Assembly: GCA_965197795.1 (NCBI GenBank) | Contig: OZ240228.1 | Coordinates: forward strand, 3,136,128-3,200,127 | DNA from: WHTK01 sp965197795 | GTDB lineage: Bacteria; Chloroflexota; Dehalococcoidia; DSTF01; WHTK01 | Direction: 5' to 3' | DNA: 64,000 nucleotides | Notes under the pieces: generated by a model | Told to the model about the DNA's origin: nothing | Seen by the model: only the letters and a program-made list of their open reading frames with translations | The model's database searches: none | In this document: one piece after another, positions 42,399 to 50,442 of the stretch | How positions within the stretch are numbered: position 1 is the stretch's first letter | How the letters are laid out: each line of letters opens with the position of its first letter | Position numbers and translations under genes: made by a program

Positions 42399-43871
42399 TA
42401 GCTCCACTTGCAACAGAGAGCGGACCTCGCCAGCGTTTGCCCGGCCGCGGGTCTCTTTCATGACCTGACCCAGCAAGGCGTTGATCGCGCCTGACTTGCC
42501 GCCCCGGTACTCGGCGACAATCTTAGCGTTATCCGCGACGATTCTCCTTACAATTCCATTCAATTCGCCGCTGTTTTCCATCGCGCCGAGGCCTTTTTCA
42601 GCGATTATCGACTCGGGATCCGCGCCGCTCTCGAAGGCGGCGCGAAGGACATCCTTGGCCGCCGAGCTCGTTATCGAGCCGGCTTGCAGCAGCTTGAGCA
42701 GCCGCGCGAAGGACCCCGCGCCGAGCCTGAGGTCCGGGCTGTCCAGATCGAGGCCGGAGTCGTTGAGCAGGCGGGAGAGGTCGCCCAGGAGCCAGTTCGC
42801 GACGAGCTTGGCGTTCGCGGGGTCGCTGCCCTCGAGCAGGCTCACCGACGCCTCGAAATAATCAGCCTTGGCGCGCGATTCGGTGAGCAAGTTCGCCTCG
42901 TAGTCGCTGAGGGCGTACTCCGAGATGAAGCGGGCGCGGCGGGCGTCCGGCAGCTCGGGCAGGCTCTGGCGAATCTTCTCGACCCATTCACGCGAGACGG
43001 CGATCGGCGGCAGGTCAGGCTCGGGGAAGTAGCGGTAGTCGTGCGCTTCTTCCTTGGAGCGCTGGCTGGCGGTTTCCTGCGTTTCTTCGCGCCAGCCGCG
43101 GGTCTCGCTGACCACCTTCTTGCCCTCGTGGAGCAACCTGGCCTGGCGCTCCACCTCGAATTCGGTGCCACGCAAGGCGGCGCGGAAGCTGTTGAGGTTC
43201 TTCAGCTCGACCTTGGCGCCGAACTCCTCCGAGCCGCGCGGACGCAGGCTGAGGTTGGGCTCGCAACGGAAGTTGCCCGCCTCCATGTCCGCGTCGCTGA
43301 CGCCGATGTAGCGCAATAGCTGACGCAGCTTAGTCAAATAGGCGACTGCTTCGGCCGGCGATCTGGCATCCGGCTCCGTGACGATCTCCATCAGCGGCAT
43401 CCCGGCACGGTTGATATCGAGCAGCGAGAAGCCCTCGCCCGTCTCGTCGGTGCGATGCAGTAGCCGCGCCGTGTCTTCTTCGAGGTGGACGCGGTTGATG
43501 CGAATACGGCGCGTCACGCCTTCGACCTCGACATCGAGGTAGCCGTTGATGCAGAGGGGCATGTCGTACTCGGAGATCTGGTAGCCCTTCATCAGGTCCG
43601 GATACGGGTAGTTCTTGCGGTCGAACTTGGCGCGCGGTGGTATATCGCAGTTGAGCGCCAGGCCGGTTTTGATCGTCGCTTCGACGGCGGCTGCGTTAAT
43701 CACCGGCAACACGCCTGGCATGCCCATGCAGACAGGGCAAACGTGCGTGTTGGGCTCGCTGCCGCTATAGCTCGTGCTGCAGCGACAGAACATCTTCGAG
43801 CGGGTGGTCAACTGAGCGTGAACTTCCAGCCCGATGACGGTTTCGTACGCGTTTTCCAGTGCGGAAATCAT
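42384..43871 (-). CDS. gatB: Aspartyl/glutamyl-tRNA amidotransferase subunit B
   Basis: A 495-aa GatB. The catalytic cradle domain has YETVIGLEVHAQL at the start, KNYPYPDLMKGYQISEYDMP (about 86-105) and the zinc-site cysteines in MFCRCS and HVCPVCMGMPG (residues about 27-50). The C-terminal YqeY-like domain (about 345-495) binds tRNA. With GatA and GatC it converts Glu-tRNA(Gln) and/or Asp-tRNA(Asn) to the amides. The partner genes are not in the window; interestingly tRNA-Gln and tRNA-Asn are, at 58 kb. The start is ATG at 43871. A hairpin overlaps the stop. Confidence 0.95.
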   Translation of the reverse strand: MISALENAYETVIGLEVHAQLTTRSKMFCRCSTSYSGSEPNTHVCPVCMGMPGVLPVINAAAVEATIKTGLALNCDIPPRAKFDRKNYPYPDLMKGYQISEYDMPLCINGYLDVEVEGVTRRIRINRVHLEEDTARLLHRTDETGEGFSLLDINRAGMPLMEIVTEPDARSPAEAVAYLTKLRQLLRYIGVSDADMEAGNFRCEPNLSLRPRGSEEFGAKVELKNLNSFRAALRGTEFEVERQARLLHEGKKVVSETRGWREETQETASQRSKEEAHDYRYFPEPDLPPIAVSREWVEKIRQSLPELPDARRARFISEYALSDYEANLLTESRAKADYFEASVSLLEGSDPANAKLVANWLLGDLSRLLNDSGLDLDSPDLRLGAGSFARLLKLLQAGSITSSAAKDVLRAAFESGADPESIIAEKGLGAMENSGELNGIVRRIVADNAKIVAEYRGGKSGAINALLGQVMKETRGRANAGEVRSLLQVELDQAS

Positions 43872-43918
43872 GTGGCGAGGCCAAGTATAGCATCGAATCT
43901 GTTAAGCAGCCGGTTTGC

Positions 43919-44422
43919 TTAGATTCCGATTCGCAAAGGCTCATCAGGATAATCCCCTTGCAGAATCGGCTCGAGCAGTCTGGCAAGATCGCCGGGAACG
44001 AAGAGATCGTCCTTGGCGGCCGTGATCTCGTCCAGTGTCCACCAACGATAAGCCGTCATTTCCTCGAGTTCCTCAGCCGACTGGTTTGACGTATCGATGG
44101 TGAAATGTGAAACACGGCAGACGTGGTATCGCTCCCGGGCGTCGTAGAAGTTGCCGTTCCAGTCGAAGACATGATCGCGCAGCCAGACGCAGGGGCCGAC
44201 GCTCACGTCCGAAAGGCCGGTTTCCTCCCAGAGTTCGCGCTTCGCCGCCGCAACATGCTCTCCGCCTGGTTCGAGGCCACCCCCGGGCGGCGCCCAAAGC
44301 GACGTTCCCACGTAGTTCCCGGTCCAAAACGTTCCTTCGTGGCGAAACATCAAGACACGGTCCGACTCATCGATCAGTAGAACTCGGACTGTCCGGCGCA
44401 CGACGGGTTCCTTGCCTGCCAT
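43919..44422 (-). CDS. Nudix hydrolase (tandem copy 2)
   Basis: A 167-aa Nudix protein. The box GGGLEPGGEHVAAAKRELWEETGL fits GX5EX7REUXEEXGU, with the metal-binding glutamates in RELWEETG. It hydrolyses nucleoside diphosphates linked to another moiety, probably a damaged nucleotide or sugar nucleotide. The ATG at 44422 (MAGKEPVVRR) is chosen: it lies 1 bp after the upstream copy's stop and matches MAGSPIIRPAAR of that copy. Both copies share CVWLR, RERY(H/Y)V and an unusual identical plan of the C-terminus (DLARLL.PIL.G.YP.EP..IGI), so this is a tandem duplication. Confidence 0.88.
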   Translation of the reverse strand: MAGKEPVVRRTVRVLLIDESDRVLMFRHEGTFWTGNYVGTSLWAPPGGGLEPGGEHVAAAKRELWEETGLSDVSVGPCVWLRDHVFDWNGNFYDARERYHVCRVSHFTIDTSNQSAEELEEMTAYRWWTLDEITAAKDDLFVPGDLARLLEPILQGDYPDEPLRIGI

Positions 44423-44423
44423 C

Positions 44424-44912
44424 CTAGATCCCGACCTCAAAAGGCTCTTCGGGATACTCACCTCGCAGGATCGGTGATAGCAATCGTGCTAGATCATGCG
44501 GGACGAAGATCTCAGTCGAGGCCTCGATCTCATCGAGCGACCACCAGCGATGGTTCAGAACCCACTCTCGCTCGATTTCGTCTTCGTTGATGTGGGAACC
44601 AACATCGTGGCCTTGAATGCGGGAGACGTAGTAACGCTCGCGCATCTCGTAGAGGTCGCCCTGCCAGGATAGAAAATGGGTGCGTAGCCAGACACACGGG
44701 CTGAGGACGGCATCGCGCAGACCGACTTCCTCGCCAAGCTCGCGAATCGCTGCCTGCTCCGGCGTTTCTCCTGGTTCCAGGCCGCCACCAGGCGTTAGCC
44801 AGACGAAGGCCACGTCCGGGTTTTTAGCACGACGTTGTATGAGCAGAATGCGCTCCGCGGCATCGATCAAAATGACGCGTGCTGCGGGCCGGATGATCGG
44901 CGAACCGGCCAC
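44424..44912 (-). CDS. Nudix hydrolase (tandem copy 1)
   Basis: A 162-aa Nudix protein with box GGGLEPGETPEQAAIRELGEEVGL. The start is GTG at 44912, 4 bp after the stop of the UbiA-family gene, and the stop is 1 bp before the start of copy 2, so all three genes are one transcription unit. The two copies have diverged strongly outside the box and C-terminal segment, which points to different substrates. Substrate unknown. Confidence 0.88.
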   Translation of the reverse strand: MAGSPIIRPAARVILIDAAERILLIQRRAKNPDVAFVWLTPGGGLEPGETPEQAAIRELGEEVGLRDAVLSPCVWLRTHFLSWQGDLYEMRERYYVSRIQGHDVGSHINEDEIEREWVLNHRWWSLDEIEASTEIFVPHDLARLLSPILRGEYPEEPFEVGI

Positions 44913-44916
44913 GGCG

Positions 44917-45873
44917 CTAGCGGTAGGCGGTCAGCACGACCATCGAGGTGACGACCCAGGCAATGACGGTCACTAAGAGAGGGACGTCCTTGAGCAAGAC
45001 CTCCTCGGGGCTGCCGCCCTCGTCCTGATTCAACGAGAGGAAAAGATAACGGAAGATGCCGTAGCCGACGAACGGGATGGTGATCATCATCATGTGGTTC
45101 GAGGGCAGGTTATCGGCCGTGAAGGTGTAGAGCGCGTAGGCGATGATCGTCGAGGCCGTGACCATCGTCGTCATCTGATCGAGCAGCGCCGGCGTGTAGT
45201 GCAGCAGGGTTGAACGGTGATTGGCGGCATCGTCCTGCAGCAGCAAGACCTCGGCGCGGCGCTTCGTGATCGCAAGGAACAGCGCGCCGAGCGCGGTCAC
45301 CACGTAAAGCCACGGCGACGTTGGCACATCGATGGCGTAGGCGCCCGCTAGGGCGCGTAGCACGAAGCCCGCGGCGATCGTCATCACGTCGAGGATGACC
45401 TCGTACTTGAGGACGGCCGTGTAGACCAGCATGAGCACGAAGTAGCCGGCGAGGACGGCGCCGCTGCGCCAGTCAACCAGGGCCGCGAAGACGATCCCGC
45501 CGGGCGCGAAGACGGTTGCCCAGGCTAACGCCTGGCGCGGGCCGACCAGGCCGGCGGCAATGGGCCGGTTGCGCTTCGTCGGGTGCAGGCGGTCGCTCTC
45601 ACGGTCTTGGATGTCGTTGACCATGTACTCGGCGCCGGAGACGGCGCAGAAGCAAATGGCGACCAGGAAAGCGCGCAGCAGCAGGTGGTCCCAGGTGGCG
45701 AACTCTTCCGGTAACCAGTCCTGGTTCACTGAGAAGATCAGCGCCATGAAGACGATGCCGTTCTTGCTCCACTGCCGTGGTCGCATCGCCTTCAAGACGT
45801 AGCGCAGATGGCGCAGGAGAGAGGCTAGCTTCGTTATCGAAACACCGGCGGCGGAGAGGGTTTCTTCGGCCAT
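44917..45873 (-). CDS. UbiA-family prenyltransferase, decaprenyl-phosphate phosphoribosyltransferase-like
   Basis: A 318-aa integral membrane protein with about nine helices. It has RPRQWSKNGIVFMALIFS (about 31-48), the first Asp-rich motif NDIQDRESDRLHPTKRNRPI (86-105) and a second site with KYEVILDVMTIAAGFVLRAL (about 155-174). The RPRQWxKN start and HPTKRNRPIAAG segment are those of DPPR synthase-like proteins, which transfer phosphoribose to decaprenyl phosphate, the first step towards decaprenyl-phospho-arabinose in mycobacteria. A quinone-type prenyltransferase is less likely. In this organism the product could feed arabinose or ribose into envelope glycans (inference). The start is ATG at 45873; it is followed by the Nudix pair. 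Confidence 0.82.
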   Translation of the reverse strand: MAEETLSAAGVSITKLASLLRHLRYVLKAMRPRQWSKNGIVFMALIFSVNQDWLPEEFATWDHLLLRAFLVAICFCAVSGAEYMVNDIQDRESDRLHPTKRNRPIAAGLVGPRQALAWATVFAPGGIVFAALVDWRSGAVLAGYFVLMLVYTAVLKYEVILDVMTIAAGFVLRALAGAYAIDVPTSPWLYVVTALGALFLAITKRRAEVLLLQDDAANHRSTLLHYTPALLDQMTTMVTASTIIAYALYTFTADNLPSNHMMMITIPFVGYGIFRYLFLSLNQDEGGSPEEVLLKDVPLLVTVIAWVVTSMVVLTAYR

Positions 45874-45948
45874 GGCTACGACATTATCGACCCTCGAGCC
45901 GGACTGAAATAGACACTGCTTGTCCTACCACGGCCCGCCGGCCCGAGG

Positions 45949-47397
45949 CTAGGGTTTGGCGCGCCGCCCGCGGCCGAGCAGAAGCGCGGGCAGCAGCGTC
46001 GCAAAGCAGACGGCGGCGGTCGCGATGAACGTGTCGCGGAACGAATCGACCTGCAGGTCCCGCAGCTGCGACTCGAACCCGGGGTCGTCCAGGGGGATCA
46101 GGCCGGCTGCGGAGTAGAAGCCGCTGAGGCCGCGTGTCGTCAGCAGCGCGACGCCGACCAGCGCTCCGACCAGGCGTACGACGGTCAGCAGCGAGGCAAG
46201 CGTCGCGCGCTCGTCCTCAGCCGCCTCGTTCATAACCGCCGCGTTGATCGGCGCGATGACGAGGCCGAAGCCGAGCCCCGTGACCAGCAGCGGCAGCGTC
46301 AGCTCAATTGTCGACGGATCTTCGGACCAGGTGGCCATGCCGAGAAAGCCGCATCCGGCCAGGATGAGACCGGCTACGGCCCCGGCGCTGAGGCCGTATC
46401 GGCTCGCCAGCCAGCCACCGGCCAGCGCCCCAACCGGCAGCGCGATGGTCAATCGCATGAGGTTGAGGCCACCCTGGAGGGCATCGCCGCCGAGCAGCAC
46501 GTTGGTGAACAACGGCACCCCGACCATCGCCACGATTAGCGTGCCGCCGGTGAGGCCGTTGGCGAGGAAGGCAGCGCTGAGCCGCGGCACTCGGAATAGC
46601 ATCAAATTGACCAACGGGCCAGTGGCGCGCGCCTCGCGCAGGAGGAAGGCGCCGAACAACGCGACGGCGGCTGCGAATAGGGCCAGCGTTACGGCGGTTT
46701 CACGCTGGGCGATGGGATCGTTGGTCAGCGCCACCGTGAGGCAGACGAGGCTGGCGCCCAGCAACGCCGCGCCTGGCAAATCGAGATGTCCAGAAGGAGA
46801 CGGCTGACGCTGCCCGCTGAAGCGCAGCACGGCCAGGGCGATCGGCAAGCAAAGCGGCAGGTTAATCCAGAAGACGCCGCGCCAGCCGAACAGCTCAGCG
46901 ATGCTGCCGCCCCAGAGCGGCCCGAATAGCCCCCCAGCCTCCGATGCGGCGGCAATGGCGCCGAGTCCAAACACCCGTCGCGATGGTGACGCGTTGGCGG
47001 TCACGATCGCCATCGCAACGGGCACCACGCCGCCGCCGCCGATCGCCTGGACGCCGCGTGAGACCGAGATCATGGTGAGGCCCTGCGCCAGCGCCACCCA
47101 GGCCGAGGCGGCGCAGAACAACAGCAACGCGGCGGCGAAAACACGGGCGTGGCCGTAGCGATCGGCGACGCGGCCCATGAGCGGCATGGCGACGACGTAG
47201 CCGAGGATGTAGCCGTTGACGATCCAGGCAGCGCGGTAAAACTGGTCCTGCGGCAGGCCCACGTCGTTGACCATGTCCGGCAGGATGGCGACGACGGACG
47301 TCTGGTCGTCCGCGGCGAAAAAGACGCCGAGGGCGGTCAGGATCAGCAGCCACGTCGTGCGATCGCGTTCTGTCAGGAGCGCCGTCAAGGAGCGCAT
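45949..47397 (-). CDS. MFS transporter, DHA2 (EmrB/QacA, P55-like) type
   Basis: A 482-aa transporter with about fourteen helices and motif A GRVADRYGHARVFAAALL (about 75-92). The signature GGGGVVPVAMAIVTANAS lies in TM4-5, and a helix-breaking loop separates TM13-14. It lies 2 bp downstream of a LppX/LprG-like lipoprotein gene. That pair order is the one of lprG-Rv1410c (P55) in mycobacteria, where the lipoprotein carries triacylglycerides or lipoglycans and the MFS pump moves lipids. A lipid-export role is therefore plausible here, although drug efflux cannot be excluded from sequence. The start is ATG at 47397. Confidence 0.85.
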   Translation of the reverse strand: MRSLTALLTERDRTTWLLILTALGVFFAADDQTSVVAILPDMVNDVGLPQDQFYRAAWIVNGYILGYVVAMPLMGRVADRYGHARVFAAALLLFCAASAWVALAQGLTMISVSRGVQAIGGGGVVPVAMAIVTANASPSRRVFGLGAIAAASEAGGLFGPLWGGSIAELFGWRGVFWINLPLCLPIALAVLRFSGQRQPSPSGHLDLPGAALLGASLVCLTVALTNDPIAQRETAVTLALFAAAVALFGAFLLREARATGPLVNLMLFRVPRLSAAFLANGLTGGTLIVAMVGVPLFTNVLLGGDALQGGLNLMRLTIALPVGALAGGWLASRYGLSAGAVAGLILAGCGFLGMATWSEDPSTIELTLPLLVTGLGFGLVIAPINAAVMNEAAEDERATLASLLTVVRLVGALVGVALLTTRGLSGFYSAAGLIPLDDPGFESQLRDLQVDSFRDTFIATAAVCFATLLPALLLGRGRRAKP

Positions 47398-47399
47398 GA

Positions 47400-48098
47400 C
47401 TACGGCGGGTTGATCCGGACCGGCTGATTGAGCCGCGTCAGATCGATCTGGCGCACCGCATCTCCGCTCTCACCCGAGATCAACGGACCTATGACGCGAA
47501 CCCGCCGCGGCAGCGAATCCTCAACTCCAATCCAGACTTCTATGCGCACTTCGCGGTTAGGTAACGAGAAGGGAAGCGCGTCCTGCAGGTCGGCGGAGCT
47601 GGCATCACCAGCGATCACGTGAGTCCTGACGTCATTGAGGTCGGCTTCGCTCACGACGTGGGCGTTCCGGATGGCCGGTAAGAGCGCCGGCAGCAGGGCG
47701 CCCAGGTCCGCGTAGCTCCGCAGGTCAGCGTTGAGCTTCTGCCAGCGGCACGTGAAGGGGTTGGTGATCCAGGTTTCGCCGGCGATGGCGATCGCGTCCA
47801 CGCTGACGTTGGTGCCCTGGATCTCGGCCTCGAGTTCCGCGGCGAGCCGGTCCGGCAGCACCACGTCGCCTTCGGCAGATTCCAGCTCGAGGTTCGACGG
47901 CAGCGGGATCGTGGCGTCCTCCTGCGTCAGGACGAAGTGAAAGCCCTGCAAGCCGGCGACGGCAAGCGCTGCGTCGGAGAGGAGCTGGGCGGCGTCCGGG
48001 CCGACGGTCGCGGCCGGCGCGTTGCCAGCGTCGTCATCGCCACCGCAGGCCAGCAACAGCGCGCTGAGAAGGAAGCAAGGGACGAAAGCGACTCGCAT
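47400..48098 (-). CDS. LppX/LprAFG-family lipoprotein
   Basis: A 232-aa lipoprotein. The signal peptide MRVAFVPCFLLSALLLAC ends in lipobox LLAC with C18 as the lipidated residue, followed by an acidic spacer (GGDDDAGNAP). The mature part has the pattern of the LppX_LprAFG fold: SDAALAVAGLQGFHFVLT, AEGDVVLPDRLAAELEAEI, then DAIAIAGETWITNPFTCRW, and a late VRVIGPLISGESGDAVRQIDL. These proteins have a hydrophobic cavity that carries acylated lipids across the periplasm-like space. The ATG at 48098 is preferred; the GTG one codon earlier is possible. It is the first gene of a pair with the MFS pump and is divergent from tlyA. Confidence 0.82.
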   Translation of the reverse strand: MRVAFVPCFLLSALLLACGGDDDAGNAPAATVGPDAAQLLSDAALAVAGLQGFHFVLTQEDATIPLPSNLELESAEGDVVLPDRLAAELEAEIQGTNVSVDAIAIAGETWITNPFTCRWQKLNADLRSYADLGALLPALLPAIRNAHVVSEADLNDVRTHVIAGDASSADLQDALPFSLPNREVRIEVWIGVEDSLPRRVRVIGPLISGESGDAVRQIDLTRLNQPVRINPP

Positions 48099-48186
48099 CA
48101 CGTCCCATTATGGCGAAAGCCATACGACGTCTCGCAAACAAGACATAACGCACGCATCCGTACCTACGTGATGCTATGCTTCCGGC

Positions 48187-48936
48187 ATGCCGAAGACAGC
48201 CACGCGGACTCGGATCGACGCTTTGCTGGTCGAGCGTGGACTGGTTGAAAGCCGCCAGAAGGCGCGCGCCATCCTCCTCGCCGGCGACATCCGCGTTGAC
48301 GGGACGTCCGTGACAAAGCCCGGCATCCTCGTCTCCAACGTAGCGGCGGTTGAGGTGCTGGAGCGCCCCGCGTTCGTGAGCCGCGGCGGCGACAAGCTGG
48401 CGCACGCGCTGAAGACGTTCGACTTCGACCCCTCCGGCCTGACCTGTGCCGACCTCGGCGCTTCCACCGGCGGCTTCACCGACTGCCTGCTGCAGTACGA
48501 CGCGCGACGCGTCTACGCCGTCGACGTGGGATACGGCGTGCTTGACTACCGGCTACGCCAGGATGAGCGCGTCGTGGTCATGGAGCGGACCAACGCCCGC
48601 AACTTGGCCCCGTTGCCCGACGCATGCGACCTCGCGGTTTTCGATCTGTCCTTCATCGGGCTCGAGAAGGTGATCCCGGCGGCCTGTCGCTCGCTGAAGC
48701 CGGGCGGCGACCTCATCGTGCTCTTGAAGCCGCAGTTCCAGGCCAAGCGCGAGGAGGTCGGTAAGAAGGGTGTCGTCAGGGACCCGGCGGTGCACGCCGC
48801 CGTCGTAGGAAGATTCGTCGCCTGGGCGAGCGACAACGGGCTACGGCTGCTGGGGCTGACGCTGTCGCCGGTGATCGGCCCGGCGGGCAATCGCGAGTTC
48901 CTCTTGTGGTTGAGACTGGACGGCTGGACGGCGTGA
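48187..48936 (+). CDS. tlyA: TlyA-family rRNA 2'-O-methyltransferase
   Basis: A 249-aa protein. The N-terminal S4 RNA-binding domain (about 9-65; RIDALLVERGLVESRQKAR) precedes a FtsJ/RrmJ-like methyltransferase domain with K70 (SRGGDKLAHAL), SAM motif CADLGASTGGFTD (87-99), DLSFIGL (about 151-157) and LKPQFQ (about 180-185). TlyA methylates ribose positions in 16S/23S rRNA and influences capreomycin sensitivity in mycobacteria. No ribosome binding site precedes the ATG at 48187, but TATGCT lies 7 nt upstream, so a leaderless mRNA is possible. Its stop overlaps the nadK start as GTGA. Confidence 0.92.
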   Translation: MPKTATRTRIDALLVERGLVESRQKARAILLAGDIRVDGTSVTKPGILVSNVAAVEVLERPAFVSRGGDKLAHALKTFDFDPSGLTCADLGASTGGFTDCLLQYDARRVYAVDVGYGVLDYRLRQDERVVVMERTNARNLAPLPDACDLAVFDLSFIGLEKVIPAACRSLKPGGDLIVLLKPQFQAKREEVGKKGVVRDPAVHAAVVGRFVAWASDNGLRLLGLTLSPVIGPAGNREFLLWLRLDGWTA

Positions 48937-49823
48937 GCGAGAACGGTATGTCCCCACCCAGGCGAGTCGGCGTAACCTTCAACCCGCGACTTAGCGGCGC
49001 GCGCGAACTCGCGCAGCAGGTGGTCGATGCCATCGGCGCCAGGGGTATCGATGCCTCCCTGGATGACGAAGATGACGGCGGAAACCTCGGCGGCTGCGAT
49101 CTGGCGATCATCCTGGGCGGCGATGGCAGCGTGTTGAGATGCGCCCACCGTGTGCTCGAGGCCGGCACCCCGATCCTGGGCGTCAACCTGGGTCGTCTCG
49201 GCTTCCTGACGGAGCTGGATGGCAACCAGGTGCGTGACCGGCTGGACGACGTGCTGGGCGGCGGCGGCCGGATCGAAGAGCGAGCCGTGCTGCGGGCCGA
49301 GGTGTCCGGCACCGGCGAGGTGTTTCACGGCCTCAACGAGGCGGTCGTGGGCCGGGCAACCCTGAGCCGCGCGATCCAGCTCGCCGTGGACGTCGACGGC
49401 ACGCGTATCGCGGACTACCGCTGCGACGGCGTCATCATCTCAACCGCGACGGGAAGCACGGCCTACGCCGTATCGGTCGGCGGTCCGATCCTGTACCCGG
49501 AGTCGAGTGACCTGATCATCGTGCCGGTAGCGCCGCATCTGTCGGCGCAGCACGCGGTACTGATGCCGGGCAGTGAGACAGTCCACGTCACGCTGGAGCC
49601 GGGACAGCAGGCGGTGCTCAGCGTCGACGGCACGGCGGACTTCGCGCTGCACGAGGGCGATTCGGTACAGGTTAGCCTTAGCCATCAGAAAGCGCGCTTT
49701 CTGCGCTTCAAGCCGCGTAACGACTTTTACGTGCGCATGGCGGCGCAGCTCGGCTGGCACCGGCCGGGCGGTAACGCGCAGCCGCTGCCATCTGCTGGAT
49801 CGCGGCCGCGGTCGGAGCAATAA
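48933..49823 (+). CDS. nadK: NAD kinase
   Basis: A 296-aa cytosolic enzyme that phosphorylates NAD to NADP. It has GGDGS at 62-66 with catalytic D64, GVNLGRLGFLTEL (about 83-95), the NE motif in HGLNEAVVGR (about 135-144) and the Thr/Gly-rich STATGSTAYAVSVGG loop. The start is GTG at 48933 overlapping the tlyA stop by four bases; ATG at 48948 is an alternative. The order tlyA-nadK is widespread in bacteria. Nine bases after the stop a 42-nt leader-like repeat begins. Confidence 0.93.
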   Translation: MSENGMSPPRRVGVTFNPRLSGARELAQQVVDAIGARGIDASLDDEDDGGNLGGCDLAIILGGDGSVLRCAHRVLEAGTPILGVNLGRLGFLTELDGNQVRDRLDDVLGGGGRIEERAVLRAEVSGTGEVFHGLNEAVVGRATLSRAIQLAVDVDGTRIADYRCDGVIISTATGSTAYAVSVGGPILYPESSDLIIVPVAPHLSAQHAVLMPGSETVHVTLEPGQQAVLSVDGTADFALHEGDSVQVSLSHQKARFLRFKPRNDFYVRMAAQLGWHRPGGNAQPLPSAGSRPRSEQ

Positions 49824-49831
49824 TAGCGTTT

Positions 49832-49895
49832 CGATTATTAAAGCCGGGGGGTATCCCGGACCCCACCAAAGGGCGATAGCGGAGCGGTGTCTGAG
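49832..49895 (+). repeat. Leader repeat, upstream copy
   Basis: CGATTATTAAAGCCGGGGGG followed by TATCCCGGACCCCACCAAAG and GGC (49832-49874), later GGTGTCTGAG (49886-49895). The same block recurs 91-92 bp downstream. It contains the dyad CCGGG-n5-CCCGG. In this copy the site matching the downstream start codon reads GCGGTG and then a TAA, so it cannot start the gene. Confidence 0.75.
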
Positions 49896-49923
49896 TAAAC
49901 GGCGTTGAGACAAACCGAAGTAG

Positions 49924-49986
49924 CGATTATTAAAGCCGGGGGTATCCCGGACCCCACTAAAGGGCCAACTCGAAATGGTGTCTGAG
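49924..49986 (+). repeat. Leader repeat, downstream copy overlapping argA-like start
   Basis: CGATTATTAAAGCCGGGGGT followed by ATCCCGGACCCCACTAAAGG and GC (49924-49965), with one indel and one mismatch to the upstream copy, then GGTGTCTGAG (49977-49986) that overlaps the first codons of the acetyltransferase gene (ATG at 49975). A tandem duplication of about 92 bp explains both copies. The hairpin could regulate the gene. Confidence 0.75.
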
Positions 49987-50442
49987 AAACTCGAGGCGGT
50001 GAAAGCCGAAATTAGCGATGCGCAGGCGATCCACGACCTGATAAACCTGCACGCCCAGCGAGGTGACATGCTGCCGCGCACCATGGGCGAGGTCTATGAA
50101 AACCTGCGGGACTTCTTCGTGGTCCACGAGGGTGGCGAGATGCTGGGCTGCGTCGCGCTGCATATCGTCTGGTCCGACCTCGCCGAGGTGAAGTCGCTAG
50201 CGGTGTCTGAGGCGGCGCAGTCGAGAGGGCTAGGCTCCGAATTGGTCAACGCCACGCTGACTGAGGCGAGCAACATCGGGCTCGACCGCGTGTTTGCGCT
50301 GACTTACCGTCCCGCTTTCTTCGAACGTCTGGGCTTCGTACAGGCGGACGTGATGACGCTGCCGCGCAAGGTCTGGAACGAATGCTACCGCTGTCCCAAG
50401 TTTCCCAGCTGTAACGAGATCGCGCTGGTACGAGAGCTATGA
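49975..50442 (+). CDS. GNAT amino-acid N-acetyltransferase, short ArgA-like
   Basis: A 155-aa GNAT protein with the acetyl-CoA motif VKSLAVSEAAQSRGLGSELV (about 72-91) and the family-specific C-terminus LPRKVWNECYRCPKFPSCNE (about 127-146). That Cys-containing tail occurs in the short-form glutamate N-acetyltransferases that start arginine synthesis. It would acetylate glutamate with acetyl-CoA. The ATG at 49975 lies inside the second leader repeat. Its stop overlaps the next gene as ATGA. No other arginine gene is in the window, so the role is by family resemblance. Confidence 0.8.
   Translation: MVSEKLEAVKAEISDAQAIHDLINLHAQRGDMLPRTMGEVYENLRDFFVVHEGGEMLGCVALHIVWSDLAEVKSLAVSEAAQSRGLGSELVNATLTEASNIGLDRVFALTYRPAFFERLGFVQADVMTLPRKVWNECYRCPKFPSCNEIALVREL

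Noticed and set aside
49832..49986. CRISPR-like array
   Set aside because: Only two repeat units, one of which overlaps a coding start, with no cas genes.
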